DNA of 64,000 nucleotides from Parelaphostrongylus tenuis (Eukaryota; Nematoda; Chromadorea; Rhabditida; Metastrongylidae), in the NCBI GenBank assembly GCA_019055375.1, contig JAHQIW010007050.1, positions 1 through 64,000 on the forward strand. The letters are read 5' to 3'. The first letter of the stretch is position 1. Each line of letters begins with the position of its first letter. Both the position numbers and the translations under genes were made by a program. This document shows, in pieces, positions 50,001 through 58,700 of this stretch. The notes under the pieces were generated by a model. The model was not told the DNA's origin. It saw only the letters and a program-made list of their open reading frames with translations, and did not search any database.

Positions 50001-51007
50001 AATCTTAACTTCATAAGAAACATAAGATTTCGAAAAAACTGAGCTGGGTCAGTCAATTATTATCGAAAACCAAATAACTTTGTTTTAAATGATGTTCTTT
50101 TACTAGAAGTAACAGTTGATTTCAACGCTGTGATTTTGCTGCGGTCAGCGCTTCGTTTGAGCCGAGCCACTCGTCATTTCGACTGGCTTATGTCACGAAT
50201 AAACTGACAGTTTTTCGCACGCCTCGGATTTTACGAGCCGATACAGCTTGTTTGAGCTACCTATCAAAAATTATGTGGTTTCAATGACATGAGCAACTAG
50301 GATATTGGAAAGCAATAGCAGAAACAGCAATATTTCAAATAAACGGCACGATTTCCATTACCTGTCGTTGTAGTTATGAAATTCTCAAATGAAATAAGTA
50401 AGGGAATGAACCAGATAGGGCGCAAAAAATTATACGTAAAAGTATAAGCTTTCATGATTCTGTGTATTTAGTCTTTGTTTGAAGATCTATCCCTTTTCTG
50501 ATGTTTTTTCTATTTATGTGTTAACTGGTTATAAGAATATGAGATCATCTTATTTTCTCATTTTCGATCTCTTCACATGAAAACTTAGAGGGGCGTTTTT
50601 GCTTAGAGTCAAACTCTTTTTTGAATCCCTTTTTCGTTCAGTTAATCACACTCTATAGAGTCCAGGTCTAATTTGCTATTCAACGGCTTTCACGGCTTCT
50701 GCGGTTATCCATGAATTTTTGATCAACTATTGAATTTGGTTGAATGATTGAATTACTAGTTCGATTCTGCGAAACAGAACGCCCCTCAGTCTAAACGTAT
50801 GGACACCGCGATGAAGAAGCACATGAGTATTATAGTTCGCACTATTCTAAAGTAATGTATAGCTTCAAAGTTTCGTTTTTATCAATACTGCCAATTCATA
50901 TATGCGTTTCCACGTTTCGTGAGTCTGTTTGTGCAGGCAAAAGGAAGTAATAAAAATATCATATCAATTTTTTTCAGCTCACCCGCCTCGGTCGAGTGTT
51001 GCAGTAG
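23559..51007 (+). CDS. SCFD1: SCFD1/Sly1, Sec1/Munc18-family vesicle-fusion regulator, 16 exons
   Basis: Cytosolic SM protein that binds the Golgi syntaxin (Sed5/STX5) and promotes ER-Golgi SNARE assembly and membrane fusion. Exons: 23559-23613, 26085-26244, 26721-26934, 27013-27103, 27187-27332, 28331-28449, 28575-28641, 28712-28813, 29027-29122, 30785-31007, 31110-31207, 31690-31769, 33566-33725, 37830-37963, 38237-38414, 50978-51007. All junctions keep phase and give 650 codons; animal SCFD1 is about 640. Diagnostic segments in order: EPVWKILV (about residue 38), DIISPLLS, LTDVPAVYF, TEENIDLL, DQYLNFISLEDD, VPIIRCAKD, LRDNLRDARNNLFT, LHHTWTYQALIHDVL, KTIDLHTNVATTLLDHIKS, RFVMEGVKNLV, VIGGGNYVEYQNLVDYGK, and the terminal LTRLG. 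Together they cover the whole Sec1-like fold without a break. The N-terminus (VRTRQI joined to AALRNVINLN) matches the family's RERQ..ALKRMLNFN. A readthrough alternative for exon 15 stops at 38441. Its introns carry retrozymes, SINEs and foldback elements. Confidence 0.93.
24161..24203 (-). ncRNA. Type I hammerhead ribozyme HHR1 (family A)
   Basis: Minus strand, in order: GCCCGA (stem I), CTGACGA (core), GTC, loop TGTAAG, GAC (stem II), GAAA (core), a one-pair stem III C..G with loop ACGT, then TC at the cleavage site, TCGGGC (stem I). All invariant core bases are present; position 7 is C, which is allowed. Predicted cleavage falls after the C of TC. Confidence 0.85.
24369..24411 (+). ncRNA. 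Type I hammerhead ribozyme HHR2 (family A)
   Basis: Plus strand: GCCCGG, CTGATGA, GTC / TGTAAG / GAC, GAAA, CACGTG, TA, TCGGGC. The core is complete; the first stem I pair is a G-U wobble. It is in the sense orientation within SCFD1 intron 1, so it is present in the pre-mRNA. Confidence 0.85.
24632..25085. mobile_element. Mariner-derived foldback element, copy 1
   Basis: Two inverted copies of a mariner 5' end. The left half has GTTCAACTGCTCATTTTCTTG, then MQLSWEQIRLLVMHDWCAGE in translation. The right half on the minus strand has MHEWRLGEIASEA. These match the N-terminal helix-turn-helix region of mariner transposases (general form 'QIRallLyefrlGrnAsEA'). No catalytic domain is present, so it is non-autonomous. 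Confidence 0.7.
25180..25680. mobile_element. Retrozyme family B, partial tandem dimer with short inversion
   Basis: The unit block GAGCCACGCATGTCAGTGG occurs at 25252 and again at 25569, a 317-bp period. The stretch between them carries the decayed ribozyme HHR3. 25590-25670 is a short hairpin of the unit's end (GTCAAGGAGGGCTGAC with GTCAGTCCTCCTTGGC). Confidence 0.75.
25297..25339 (-). ncRNA. Decayed hammerhead HHR3 (family B)
   Basis: Same layout as HHR4 and HHR5, but the core CTGACGA has become CCGACGA and GAAA has become GAAG. Stem I and stem II (GATC / GCAA / GATC) are intact. The loss of invariant core bases predicts no activity. Confidence 0.7.
26376..26700. repeat. FB2 foldback element with tRNA-like ends, in SCFD1 intron 2
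   Basis: The left terminus TATACAAAACATTGAGT mirrors AATGTTTTGTATACC on the right. Inside each end is a tRNA-like stretch (GGGAGTTGAACCCGTG on the left, GTGTTCAACTCCCGCC on the right), each next to a GAGGTCACC or GGCCTCGG box. Confidence 0.65.
27465..28300. repeat. FB2 foldback copies in SCFD1 intron 5
   Basis: 27465-27960 has CCGGGACTCGAACCCGC on the left and GGTTCGAGACCCACTGACC on the right. About 28030-28300 is a second, shorter copy with TTCGTTGGTGTAGTGGTAG (A-box-like) and a GGTTCAGCC B-box-like patch. The intron runs 27333-28330. Confidence 0.55.
29275..29400 (-). repeat. tRNA-like fragment in SCFD1 intron 9
   Basis: The minus strand reads GTGCCTCGGTGGTGTAGTAG at the 5' side and GGTTCGATTCCCGC as a B box. 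It looks like half of an FB2 element; a real tRNA gene cannot be folded from it. Confidence 0.45.
29790..30065. mobile_element. Mariner-derived foldback element, copy 2, in SCFD1 intron 9
   Basis: The minus strand from about 29985 reads MELLWEQIRLIFIYKWRAGE and NATEAAHKIS, the mariner N-terminal helix-turn-helix. The opposite arm (29800-29860) contains the same 5' leader in the other direction (GTTAAGTTGCGCATTCTCC). No transposase core. Confidence 0.65.
30168..30478 (-). repeat. SINE family 1 copy in SCFD1 intron 9
   Basis: Minus-strand copy. It has GATCGAACCAGTGACCTCG (complement of the B box) and CTAACCACTGCGCCACATGC (complement of the A box). The internal body matches the 21327 copy closely. 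Confidence 0.8.
31256..31562 (+). repeat. SINE family 1 copy in SCFD1 intron 11
   Basis: The head is GAGCGCATGTAGCGCTGTG, the B box is diverged (GGTTTGATCTC), and the body includes GGGGTCGGTAGATTGGCACC and the tail CGCCGAGAGCTTTATCC. Confidence 0.75.
32040..32800. repeat. FB1 copies with a retrozyme fragment, in SCFD1 intron 12
   Basis: FB1 blocks CATTCGATAACTTAACC (32135) and TACAGCGCACTAAGAAG (32558) face each other. Between them sits the retrozyme family A fragment described separately. A further FB1 unit with CAAGGGGTCGAAACAG continues near 32820. Confidence 0.5.
32352..32433 (+). mobile_element. Retrozyme family A end fragment after an A run
   Basis: AAAAAAAAAA is followed at once by GAGCCCTTACCAGACCACAT and GTTGGCTCAAATAATGATG. 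That is the terminal 55 bp of family A without the ribozyme. It may mark an abortive insertion. Confidence 0.55.
33040..33345. repeat. FB1 copy in SCFD1 intron 12
   Basis: Contains CAGTGCACTAGAAAGAC and, towards the other end, GACCGCTAAAACG. FB1-type with low similarity. Confidence 0.35.
33726..37829 (+). other. SCFD1 intron 13
   Basis: About 4.1 kb, donor GTAAGT, acceptor GTTTTAG. 35345-35460 has a degenerate tRNA-like (FB2) patch, GGTGGGAGTTGACTC. No other repeat family or exon is recognised. Confidence 0.8.
38046..38160. repeat. TA/GTATAC microsatellite in SCFD1 intron 14
   Basis: A long alternating TA run from about 38049 to 38081 continues as impure GTATAC-type repeats. Confidence 0.9.
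40560..41236. mobile_element. Retrozyme family B, partial dimer interrupted by FB1
   Basis: ATTATTTGAGCCACGC occurs at 40901 and 41217, a 316-bp period, with HHR4 in the first unit. The left flank 40573-40640 is a unit-internal segment in reverse (TTAAGAAAACACTCGAAAT). An FB1 fragment at about 40690-40890 splits it from the rest. Confidence 0.75.
40953..40995 (-). ncRNA. Type I hammerhead ribozyme HHR4 (family B)
   Basis: Minus strand: GCCCGA, CTGACGA, GATC / GCAA / GATC (4-bp stem II with a GNRA tetraloop), GAAA, CACGTG, TA, TCGGGC. All core bases are conserved and stem I has six perfect pairs. Predicted cleavage falls after the A of TA. Confidence 0.88.
41560..41860. repeat. FB1 copy in SCFD1 intron 15
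   Basis: Contains GCGCTTTAGGAAAACGG on one side and CCAACACTATTATGAAAAG on the other, both FB1 signature blocks. The preceding 41340-41530 is a GC-richer patch with no assignment. Confidence 0.45.
42691..42990 (+). repeat. SINE family 1 copy in SCFD1 intron 15
   Basis: The head is GAGCGCATGTAGCGCAATGG then TTAGAGGTG, the B-box-like patch is GATTCGATCTC, and the tail is CGTCGAGAGCTG. Slightly longer centre than the 21327 copy. Confidence 0.75.
43179..43221 (-). ncRNA. Type I hammerhead ribozyme HHR6 (family A)
   Basis: Minus strand: GCCCGA, CTGATGA, GAC / TGTAAG / GTC, GAAA, CACGCG, TA, TCGGGC. The core is complete. Stem II is GAC with GTC, whereas HHR1 and HHR2 have GTC with GAC, so the middle pair is flipped with pairing kept. 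Confidence 0.87.
43623..43665 (+). ncRNA. Type I hammerhead HHR7 (family A), weakened stem II
   Basis: Plus strand: GCCCGA, CTGATGA, GAC / TGTAAG / ATC, GAAA, CATGTG, TA, TCGGGC. The core and stem I are intact. The third stem II pair is a C-A mismatch. Sense orientation in SCFD1 intron 15. Confidence 0.78.
45458..45745 (-). other. Orphan open frame
   Basis: 87 codons from Met at 45721 (MSEPENCKEIMYYHDGFFPN), preceded in frame by LLAAEKQQ. The first 60 residues have a protein-like composition; the end runs into local direct repeats (TGTTTTGGTGCATGTAATCG twice, near 45480 and 45540). It lies antisense within SCFD1 intron 15. No family recognised. Confidence 0.25.
46640..46870. repeat. tRNA-like patch and short tandem duplication
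   Basis: 46665-46740 has TCGGTAGCATAGTGGTA and CGCTCAACTCTCGCC, a degenerate FB2 half. 46800-46865 is an imperfect two-copy repeat of the 28-mer that starts AATCTACATGGCTTTTACAT. Confidence 0.5.
48200..48490 (-). other. Orphan basic open frame
   Basis: 96 codons, basic near the end (FFKRAPPKIIRLQRQRTRRS). The motif for (G)GACAATCGACTCAAATC-like sequence occurs at both ends of this frame and again near 62510. It lies antisense within SCFD1 intron 15. No family recognised. Confidence 0.2.
50978..51007 (+). CDS. SCFD1: SCFD1 terminal exon 16 (9 codons plus stop)
   Basis: After a perfect polypyrimidine acceptor (TTTTTTTCAG), phase 0 reads LTRLGRVLQ and then TAG. Joined to exon 15 (...QFTDQ), this fits the usual SM-family C-terminus, a Gln followed by Leu-Ser/Thr-x-Leu-Gly. 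The alternative is that translation reads through the exon 15 donor to the stop at 38439-38441. Confidence 0.75.
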   Translation, partial: LTRLGRVLQ

Positions 51008-52310
51008 ACGCGAACGACCACGCCTCTTCTGGTCATCATTGCTCTTCAGACTGCGCCTTCCCGTTTTCCACTTAGTCGCTCTTCTTGTTATGTATGTGTA
51101 TGTGCATATATATATATATACATATATATATATGTGTATGTATGTGTATGTACTTATGTTATATGTGTATATGTTCGTTCGTCTATCTGTATGTCAGTGT
51201 ATCAAAAGCACCATCATGCTTTCTATTAGCTTAAGCTGTTGATTGAGGGTGACCCGTATCCTATTACTACTTGTAATCCATCTATGTTGAGCTGTGATAA
51301 GATTGGATCTGTTGTAATCATAATGATGGTGCGATTTTGACCGAACAACGGCGATATGGATCATTGACTTCACGCTGTTAAGTCACGACGGCCTAACTGT
51401 TCGGTCAAAGCTGGTAACTGTGGATTCCAAAAGTTGTTTGTGACCATATTTTTGCTTACATGCATAAAATATATATTGATAAAAATTTGTTCATAGGATT
51501 TTTTAGGGTTTTAAGTTCTTAAGGAAGCTAGAAACTCTTGGTAATTTTGGTGAAGTTCGGTAGAAATGGGTTACCTTGACAAAGGGAAGATAAATCTGTC
51601 ATGTCTTTGTTTTGATGTCAAAATGCTCTACGTTTTTGCTGAGTATTTCTTTTTCTGTTTACTTGTGATTATAAATTGCCTTTTTAGTGTCACTGTAACA
51701 ATCCTCACAGAACTTTTCTCCCTATTCAATTCTGTGGCATCATAACGTTTCACTGTCCTTGAACGTAAATGTGCTGTGAATCAAACAGTAATGAAAATAA
51801 TAGCCTGATATTTAGATGAAGTAACATTTAGGTTCATTGAAAGCGTTGGTTTCAGTGTTTGTTGTGAGTTAATCGTTGAGAAAAAGTTGAACAATTGTGC
51901 ATCATCAATCTGTTTCCTATTTCCATCGAATTTTTTGTTTGCTGTTCCTATCATTCATTCACAACATTCAGCTATCTGATGCGCTGAGTGGGTCCGAAAA
52001 AGTAGTGATTTATGCTGATGAAATTGAGGGTTACGGTACAATCATCTGCTTGGATTTGTGGATTATTGTGACACTGGTCATCACAGCGAATAATTCGATC
52101 ACATCATGAATTCATTGTCTTAGCAAATAAATATGTTGTTTTTGATAAGGGCAAGGTTTGGTATTAGCAATGTTTCAGTTTATCAGAAAGCGAAGTGATA
52201 AATGATGTGCCAGTTCGATACTCTCCTCCAACGCTGTTGTCTTGCATCAATCAACTGAACGCTTAAGAACGCTAAAGCTAGAATATCATTGAGATTGCAA
52301 GAAAAACTGA
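51008..52310. other. SCFD1 3' flank with microsatellite and small hairpin
   Basis: 51100-51180 is an impure TATG/TATA microsatellite. 51336-51409 is bounded by exact 12-bp inverted repeats (TTTGACCGAACA with TGTTCGGTCAAA), probably a small foldback element. No clear poly(A) signal could be fixed for SCFD1. The rest is plain AT-rich DNA. Confidence 0.6.
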
Positions 52311-52314
52311 TAAG

Positions 52315-52764
52315 TTACTTCTTCGAAAATTTTTGTGGACGATGAATGTTAGGAAACGAATCGTATTTTTCAATTCTCCACTTCCACACAATGAAATAAC
52401 GAAATGTGTAAAATAAAAATGACTCCTTGTGACGGATTTCACGAAGTGCAACAACTGTCCGGTCAAATGAAATGGCAGAAAGGTGAATGACATCATGTTC
52501 TTCTATCATGAATATGATTATGTACGTAAGAAAAATACAAATTAGTTTGGCGCATCGACTACACCATCTTGGTTTTGTGCTAAATAATGCTTTTGGACCA
52601 CCATAGCCACCTATCCGCTTTCTAGGATATGATTCATAGCCTTTTTCATGATCTAGCAATTCGTGGTTCATCATATGGGAAAGGCTGATAGAGTCTATTT
52701 TTGAACGTCTGAGAGTAAAAATGCTGCCTATGAATATGGAATTCATTCGTCTAAAAAATTCCAA
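52315..52764 (-). other. Orphan 149-codon open frame with one hydrophobic segment
   Basis: The longest unassigned frame in the right third of the window. Residues about 90-105 (CIFLTYIIIFMI) are hydrophobic and are followed by HLSAISFDRTVVAL, vaguely like the third helix of rhodopsin-type receptors. There is only one convincing hydrophobic span and no flanking exons are found. It may be chance in AT-rich DNA. Confidence 0.22.
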
Positions 52765-53059
52765 CGTTTTTGGGAAACTGAAACATCGTTCGTAAAGAGA
52801 GTCTGGAAATCGTTTATATTGTTAATCTTTTGATGACTTTATAATTTTACCTTTTTCACCAGTTAACAAGCACATGGTTGATCAATAAAGCTAAGCGCGA
52901 AATTGATTAATCGAGCAATGCTTCACTTCGGAGATTGGATTCAAAGCGATTACGGAGATAAACGACTGAGAACAATCAACTCGAAATACTCAGGCTCTGA
53001 GACAGGCGAAAGCGCTGAAACGTCTTATTTTTACACAACCTGTTCTCACAATTCACTAT

Positions 53060-53254
53060 GCGGATTCCAGCATTTTTTGCATATTCGTTTACTCGCATTC
53101 GTCCTCCACAAAGGTCTTTGAATATTTCACGTTTTGCTCCAGTTGCTGCTTGAGATTTCTCAACAAAGTAGTAGAATAGTCGAGACGATTCCTCTTGTAA
53201 TCTTGGAGGTAGCCGAGCTAGGACCATTGTGAGGCGTTTGTTGATTGATTGCAA
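53060..53254 (-). other. Unidentified protein-like repeat, better copy
   Basis: The minus-strand frame contains LARLPPRLQEESSRLFYYFV and KREIFKDLCGGRMRVNEYAK. A decayed DNA relative lies at 6154-6380, so it is a duplicated sequence. I recognise no family with confidence. It could be an exon of a nematode-specific gene. Confidence 0.3.
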
Positions 53255-53259
53255 GAATA

Positions 53260-55520
53260 TTCGGGGAGGTGATCGAATCAGCGCCTTGCCTAAATCCTTG
53301 TTTGCTGAAGCACCGCATCACTAGCCGCTGCTCCACTCTGTTAAAACACTAGAAAAGTAAAATTCAAAGCCAACCTTGTGTTACCTTATCAATGAAGAAA
53401 TTAGGGAATTGTGACTTCATGAAATGAAATAAAAGGAGCATCGCCAAACTTTACGTTTTAATTTTATCTATAACATCTGTTGTGAACAGGTAGGATTGAG
53501 CTCTGACGAATTCTTCAGTTTGTTTTTTCAAGTGTTCAGATTGATCCACTAGTTGTACAGCCCATCCGTCACGGATGATGGTGGCTTGCTGAGTAGATTA
53601 TTCGGGCAGAGCAATGTAAAAGGATTATAGAGAATCGCTTGCATGAGGAGTGAAATTTTAGTGCTGTGCGCGTTATTAAATTTAACACACTCATTAAGGA
53701 TATTGAAATGTTTGAATATCCGTCCAACATTTGTAAAATAGATCAAAATTTCTCGAAAGAATAACCATCGTCTAGGATTTAGATGTGTTTCGAATAATTA
53801 ATGTCTTAGTTATGAGTGGAAGACTGTATTTCCAGCTTTCCAAATGTAAATAATTGACATTCATGCATGTACGAAGATACTGAGAAGTTAATGATGCAAG
53901 CAAATTTCCATAAATTCCTAAGAAGAGGTTGAGCGAATTCGAATGTACTTTTCCGAGTTTTCGGTAGAGTTACTATTTCCATGAATGATTGTCAGTATTC
54001 GTGTATATCAAATGAAGAGATGGACAGCCTGAAAGGTCTGATATGTTACGTGAAATTTCTCTCATGTAAAATCAGCCTAATCCTAAATATCTGTCATGTC
54101 ATCTACCGCTTCCATATTCTTCTAGCCGCTATTGCGATGCATTGGCTGGTGTTATGAATTTTTCTCATAGGAATTCTTTTCAAAGTATTTTTTTCTTTTT
54201 CAGTTTCTAAACGACTAGATGCTCATTAAGATTGAAACGGTGACAGTGTCTATTGTCCAACTAATGTCGGTTATTTTAGAGAATAGATTCGCTCATACTA
54301 CTATTTCTCACTTTCAAAATGAAATAAAACATGGTCCATGAAACTGGTTAGGTCGTTCAATGCTTATGAGGTAATTTTGCTTTTTCTCCTGTTGTCAGAA
54401 GTTTTCGTTTCAAATCATCATTGATTTCATTTGTTGTGAGGAGAAGAATAGCATTGGAAACATCGAATTAAATTGCCGAAAGTCTGAGTACTTACATGCT
54501 GTTTCGCGTATTGAAGCGAATTTCCCTCGTTGCACATCCGTCCATTGTGAGCCACCCGACTCAAGTATCTACTCGTTAAATGATTGAGGGAACTCGCAAT
54601 CTCGTACTTTGTCAGCTTTCCACTCTCTACAACCTCTTTAAACATTTCTCTTCTGGACGAGTTCTATTGTTCTAATTCATTATGTCTATTGACTAGCAAA
54701 AATGCGTTTTATTTGCTTATATAAATGAGCCCTATATATCTTGCATGTAGTTGTCTCGATTGGCCACTACGCAATGCTCATTGAATTTGGCTTGGCCTTT
54801 TACGTTTTTTAGTCGTCTTCAGCACAACGTCCAGAGAAAAATTCACATTTATAACTAATGGTAGTCGGAAATTTTTGGCAACTCGATGGTGATGATGTCA
54901 AACAATTGTCGGTGCAGCTGATTTGTGGAACCCACATTCCACCATTTCATACAGTCATTCAGTTCAAAAATAGATTTCTGCAAGTGTTCAAAGTAGTTTA
55001 GAGTTTTTCTTACAGTTTTCTACTTGTTCTCTTTCGAACGTGCCATAAGCTTATGACTATCTGAAATCTTTCCCAAGTTCCTACTTTTTCTCTTCAGCTC
55101 TCGACGATGATTGTAAAATCAGTAACTCTAGGCTTTTTATAGAACACCAATAAAAAGTAAAGGACTCGTTAGCCTGAAATTAGGAACACTACTTGAATTA
55201 GCCCATTCACAACGATAGGCATTGCATTAAAATCGTGCTCGCCCTTAACTCATTGCGGATGCTAAATCTAAGTAGACATATTTTCGTTTGCAATAAACCT
55301 TAGTCATCAAAATAAAGTCTTAGCAACTTCAAATCTTTGAAAAGTACAATATCTGTTGTTTGAAGATCTAAAAATAATTTCTGGAACCCACAAAGTTTTC
55401 ATAAATGGGAAATACGTTTCATTATAACTTTCTACAATAATTTATATTTCATACAGCAAAGTGTATGGACATGCGAAATTTCGCGCACAGGACATGACGG
55501 TGTCCCGCAACGCAGCGCTG
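53260..55520. other. Spacer, nothing recognised
   Basis: No supported exon or repeat. Confidence 0.4.
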
Positions 55521-55526
55521 ATGTTC

Positions 55527-55778
55527 TCAGCTTCCAAGCCTGTGTTGGAATCCTTGAAAATCAAGATATTGTTCTAGATTTTGTTTTGAAAATTTGGAAT
55601 TTTGAGCAGAAATGTATGGATTAGAAATGTCTTGGATAAACCGTTTAATACTCTTATAAAATGAGATATGTTTTTTCTGTAGATTTATCAAATATTTCAC
55701 TACGTCACTTCTCAGCTGATTCGAATAACCAGCGTCGTCATCAGTGTATCGATCATCATTTTTCGGCTTCTCCATCAA
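55527..55778 (-). other. Orphan open frame
   Basis: 83 codons beginning MMEKPKNDDRYTDDDAGYSN, hydrophilic at the start and Lys/Ile-rich later. No family, splice partners or repeat relation seen. Confidence 0.2.
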
Positions 55779-55899
55779 AATTTCTCCTTTGTGAGCTGTA
55801 CATATCTTTTATTGGAGTGCCATATAATGGGCAAAACGGCAGAGCAATAGATCTTTTCCTTAGGGATGTGGCAATTCTTCGACTCCATTCATAGCATCG

Positions 55900-56065
55900 T
55901 ATAGATGATTGAATGCATTATAGGCCAATATAATGGCTCATTATGGCCTACTGATGTATCACGTCAGTGCTGCTATCCTCCCAGATATGTCCAATAGCAG
56001 TTTGTCGGTCCTGCAAGGATGGCAGACTTGTCTCAACTGTGGCATATCGCAAGGCAATCATATCG
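55900..56065 (-). repeat. SINE family 1 partial copy
   Basis: Minus-strand body only: GTCAGTGCTGCTATCCTCCC and GATTGAATGCATTATAGGCC (complements of SINE body blocks). The tRNA head is missing. Confidence 0.55.
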
Positions 56066-57740
56066 CTACTACATGCTCTATAAAAGTGTTAACAACAAGT
56101 TGATTTGCAATTGAATATGAATAGACCTACAGAAGAAATAAAAGTAGCTGTAAAATTAGCACTTCACGGTTTGTGTCGTTCAGGAACCACAATGACATTG
56201 ACATGGCGGATCCTCAAAAGGAGTCTAGCCTTGAAAAATGTCAGATGTCATGTACTTTAATGGGTAATAATCTGATTGTATTACTGTCATTAAGCAGTTT
56301 ATCAAGTAGAAAACTATCAAGAAGGAAAATACAAGTTTTCTTTACCCGATTCTCAACGGCTAGACAATGGACTCATTGAATGAGTTAATCTTTTGGCTGG
56401 GAATATCACCGACTGTGAATTGAAAAGCTTTTATAGGGAAGAGATTTTAGAGAGATATTGGTCGTCTATCAAACTCTCCAAAAATCTTACACTTGTCTTT
56501 AACTTTTAATTATAAGATTGGCTGTGAAAGCAACTGTTCTTTATCCTGAACGCCACACACTTCACCGCTTGTGATGTTGATCAGTTCCTTCATTGAGATG
56601 CCTGCATTTGACTCCGTTCTTAGTATCATAACGATGATTAAGTGCATATTGTGAATAGTCACTGTTGATGTCATCCTGAATAAATGCGGCATGAATTTGT
56701 TGATCCCAGAGCAATGTGTGAATGTGAGCCGCTCGATCGCACTGACAAACTATCCTAAGCATATTGGAGGCTGCCCCGTTGAGGTTAAAAGGACACCAAC
56801 TATAACTACCTTACTCAGATGCTAGCCAGTATAAAATCGCTTTTGGCTTACATTTGTATCAGTTTCAATAATGACAAAAGATAATCTAGTGCTAAGTATA
56901 CATTTTCATTGGTGGTTCTTTGGTTCAGACAACAACTGTCTTCTAAAATCATCTACGTCCTAGCTGATGGGCACCTCTCGCATCCAGGATTGACGTGAGC
57001 AAATCTTATCAACGACATTGCCCAGAGTGCATAGATCCGAATTTTGCGGCAAAAACTTTCTCTTTGGCTTCAAAATTTTCCCAAACAACGCAATAAATGT
57101 AAATGAGAAGTAATGAAATGTATTGTTCATCTCGAACCGCATCTCGACGTCGTTCAGTATAATGACATTCTTAGACGGGAATTGCTTTTAGTTCACTCTC
57201 TTTGCTTAGCTATGGCTCTCGATATTTCAGTTGAGAGAAATATAAATTACATACTAATCTGAGCCGACTTTCAGTTAGCCCATGACGTCTGGTTCAACCA
57301 AGGCGTCGCTTTGAAGTCACTAGTGATTTGGTAATCACTAAGCAGCTTCGACACAGCGCGCTAGTTTCTTGAGGTCATTATTCTATTGTTCATTTCGCAA
57401 AATGAGAGAAGGGTTTAAAAAGCTTAAGGGATCTTGAAATGGATTTAAGAGTATTCACCGTATCGACATATACTATAGGTATGTGGCGCACATTATGAGT
57501 TAATTTTCACAAGGACAATCAATATGTTTCTACAAATAGTTCAGCTAATATGAAGTTATTTTTCATAAAACCTTTTGGTTATTGTTAACGCCGTCGTACT
57601 CTTTAGTCCCACGATGATTGAGTCAATTACCCATAGAAAGCGAGGAGGCTAAAGCGTTAACCCAAAAATGAGTTTTGCAACAACATCTTGTCGGTTAAGG
57701 AGTTCGGTTTCTTTCTGTTAGACGGTGATAGCGAAAGAAA
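56065..57740. other. Spacer with a possible lone exon fragment
   Basis: On the minus strand near 56745, MLRIVCQCDRAAHIHTLL follows an AG. CQCDRAA resembles the second active-site motif of secreted phospholipase A2, but the Cys that should close that motif is His. No calcium loop or CCxxHD exon was found. I do not call a gene. Confidence 0.25.
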
Positions 57741-57749
57741 CGACCCCTT

Positions 57750-58440
57750 TTGCTGAACATTTCTTATTGCACTTTCAGTATTCATTCGAAAACTTCAATA
57801 TCTGACTACTGCATTACGTGGCCGTTTTTTGGAAAAAGCCTATCTTCATCGTCACAGAAAGAAAACATTTGTATTTCACACACGCGTGTTGCTCGCAGTG
57901 CAGAGCTCTTCCTTTAGACTGTTGGTAATCATTCCATAGCGTTATTTTCCACGATTCTATTGGCGCACTTTCTGGAAAGACATTTCACTGCAGTGTAGCA
58001 GGGAAAATAAGATTGATTTTACATATTCGGCGCGCTTGTTTACCGGCTAATCTCCGGGTGTTCGATGGCCGTGCATTTGATGCGGTGGTCCACCATCGAT
58101 CGATCGATCAATCGAAATACGTTTTCGCGTCACATGTAAAGTGCGATTTTTGTCACTCAATTAGGATTTTTTCCACCTTAAGAGGAATTCCAGACTAAAT
58201 GGATGACTCTAAGACAGCGAGATTTCCTCTACACGTTCATATGATTTTCGTGCTTCCAGCCAAGTAATAGTAAAATTTCATTATTAATACAAAACATAAT
58301 TGTAAGTTCTATGGCGTTTTAAATGGATTTTTACAAAAAAATCATTTAACGCACTAGCCACAATTTTGAGCTTTCGAGTGGTTATCAACACTGTAATGAA
58401 AAGTTCTTGTCCAGCGAAAGGAGTCGTTTCTTAATTTGCG
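57750..58440. repeat. FB1 foldback copy
   Basis: The left block GTAATCATTCCATAGCG near 57926 and TCACTGCAGTGTAGCAGGG near 57986 oppose ACGCACTAGCCACAATTTTG (58349) and ATGAAAAGTTCTTGTCCAGC near 58397. Confidence 0.55.
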
Positions 58441-58549
58441 CCGTTTAACAGAAAAGAGTCAACAATTCAGAGGAATAGAGCATGCTATACAACTTCCTTC
58501 CTTGTTTTACAGCGTTTTAGCACTTTATGATGTGCTAATCATACATCCA

Positions 58550-58700
58550 AGAAATTCAGGTAATATGCTACATTCGACTCAGGCGGGAGCTGAAAGCGCG
58601 TTTAACCTATACCCGTCTCCGTTATGGATAAAATGCGGGTTTAACTCCCTCCTAGGGTCGAATGTTTTGCATACCACTCAAACGTTTTGCACGTATGATT
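58550..58700. repeat. Degenerate FB2 tRNA-like fragment
   Basis: CAGGCGGGAGCTGAAAGCGC and, 55 bp on, GGGTTTAACTCCCTCCTAGG followed by GTTTTGCATACCACTC, the FB2 terminal block. Confidence 0.45.

Larger units (their letters stand above)
38415..50977 (+). other. SCFD1 intron 15, about 12.6 kb
   Basis: Donor GTGAGC after exon 15, acceptor ATTTTTTTCAG before the terminal exon. It carries retrozyme pairs at 40560-41236 and 43100-43775, FB1 and SINE copies, and several kilobases of plain AT-rich DNA. 38460-40560, 41860-42690, 43790-45450 and 47030-50970 hold no feature I can support beyond those listed. Confidence 0.75.

Noticed and set aside
52315..52764. Possible seven-transmembrane receptor fragment
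   Set aside because: Only one hydrophobic span and one loose DR-like match. No further helices or exons. Kept only as an orphan frame.
56560..56770. Possible secreted phospholipase A2 exon (CQCDRAA, minus strand)
   Set aside because: The closing Cys of the active-site motif is His, the following residues do not fit, and no calcium-loop or CCxxHD exon was found nearby.
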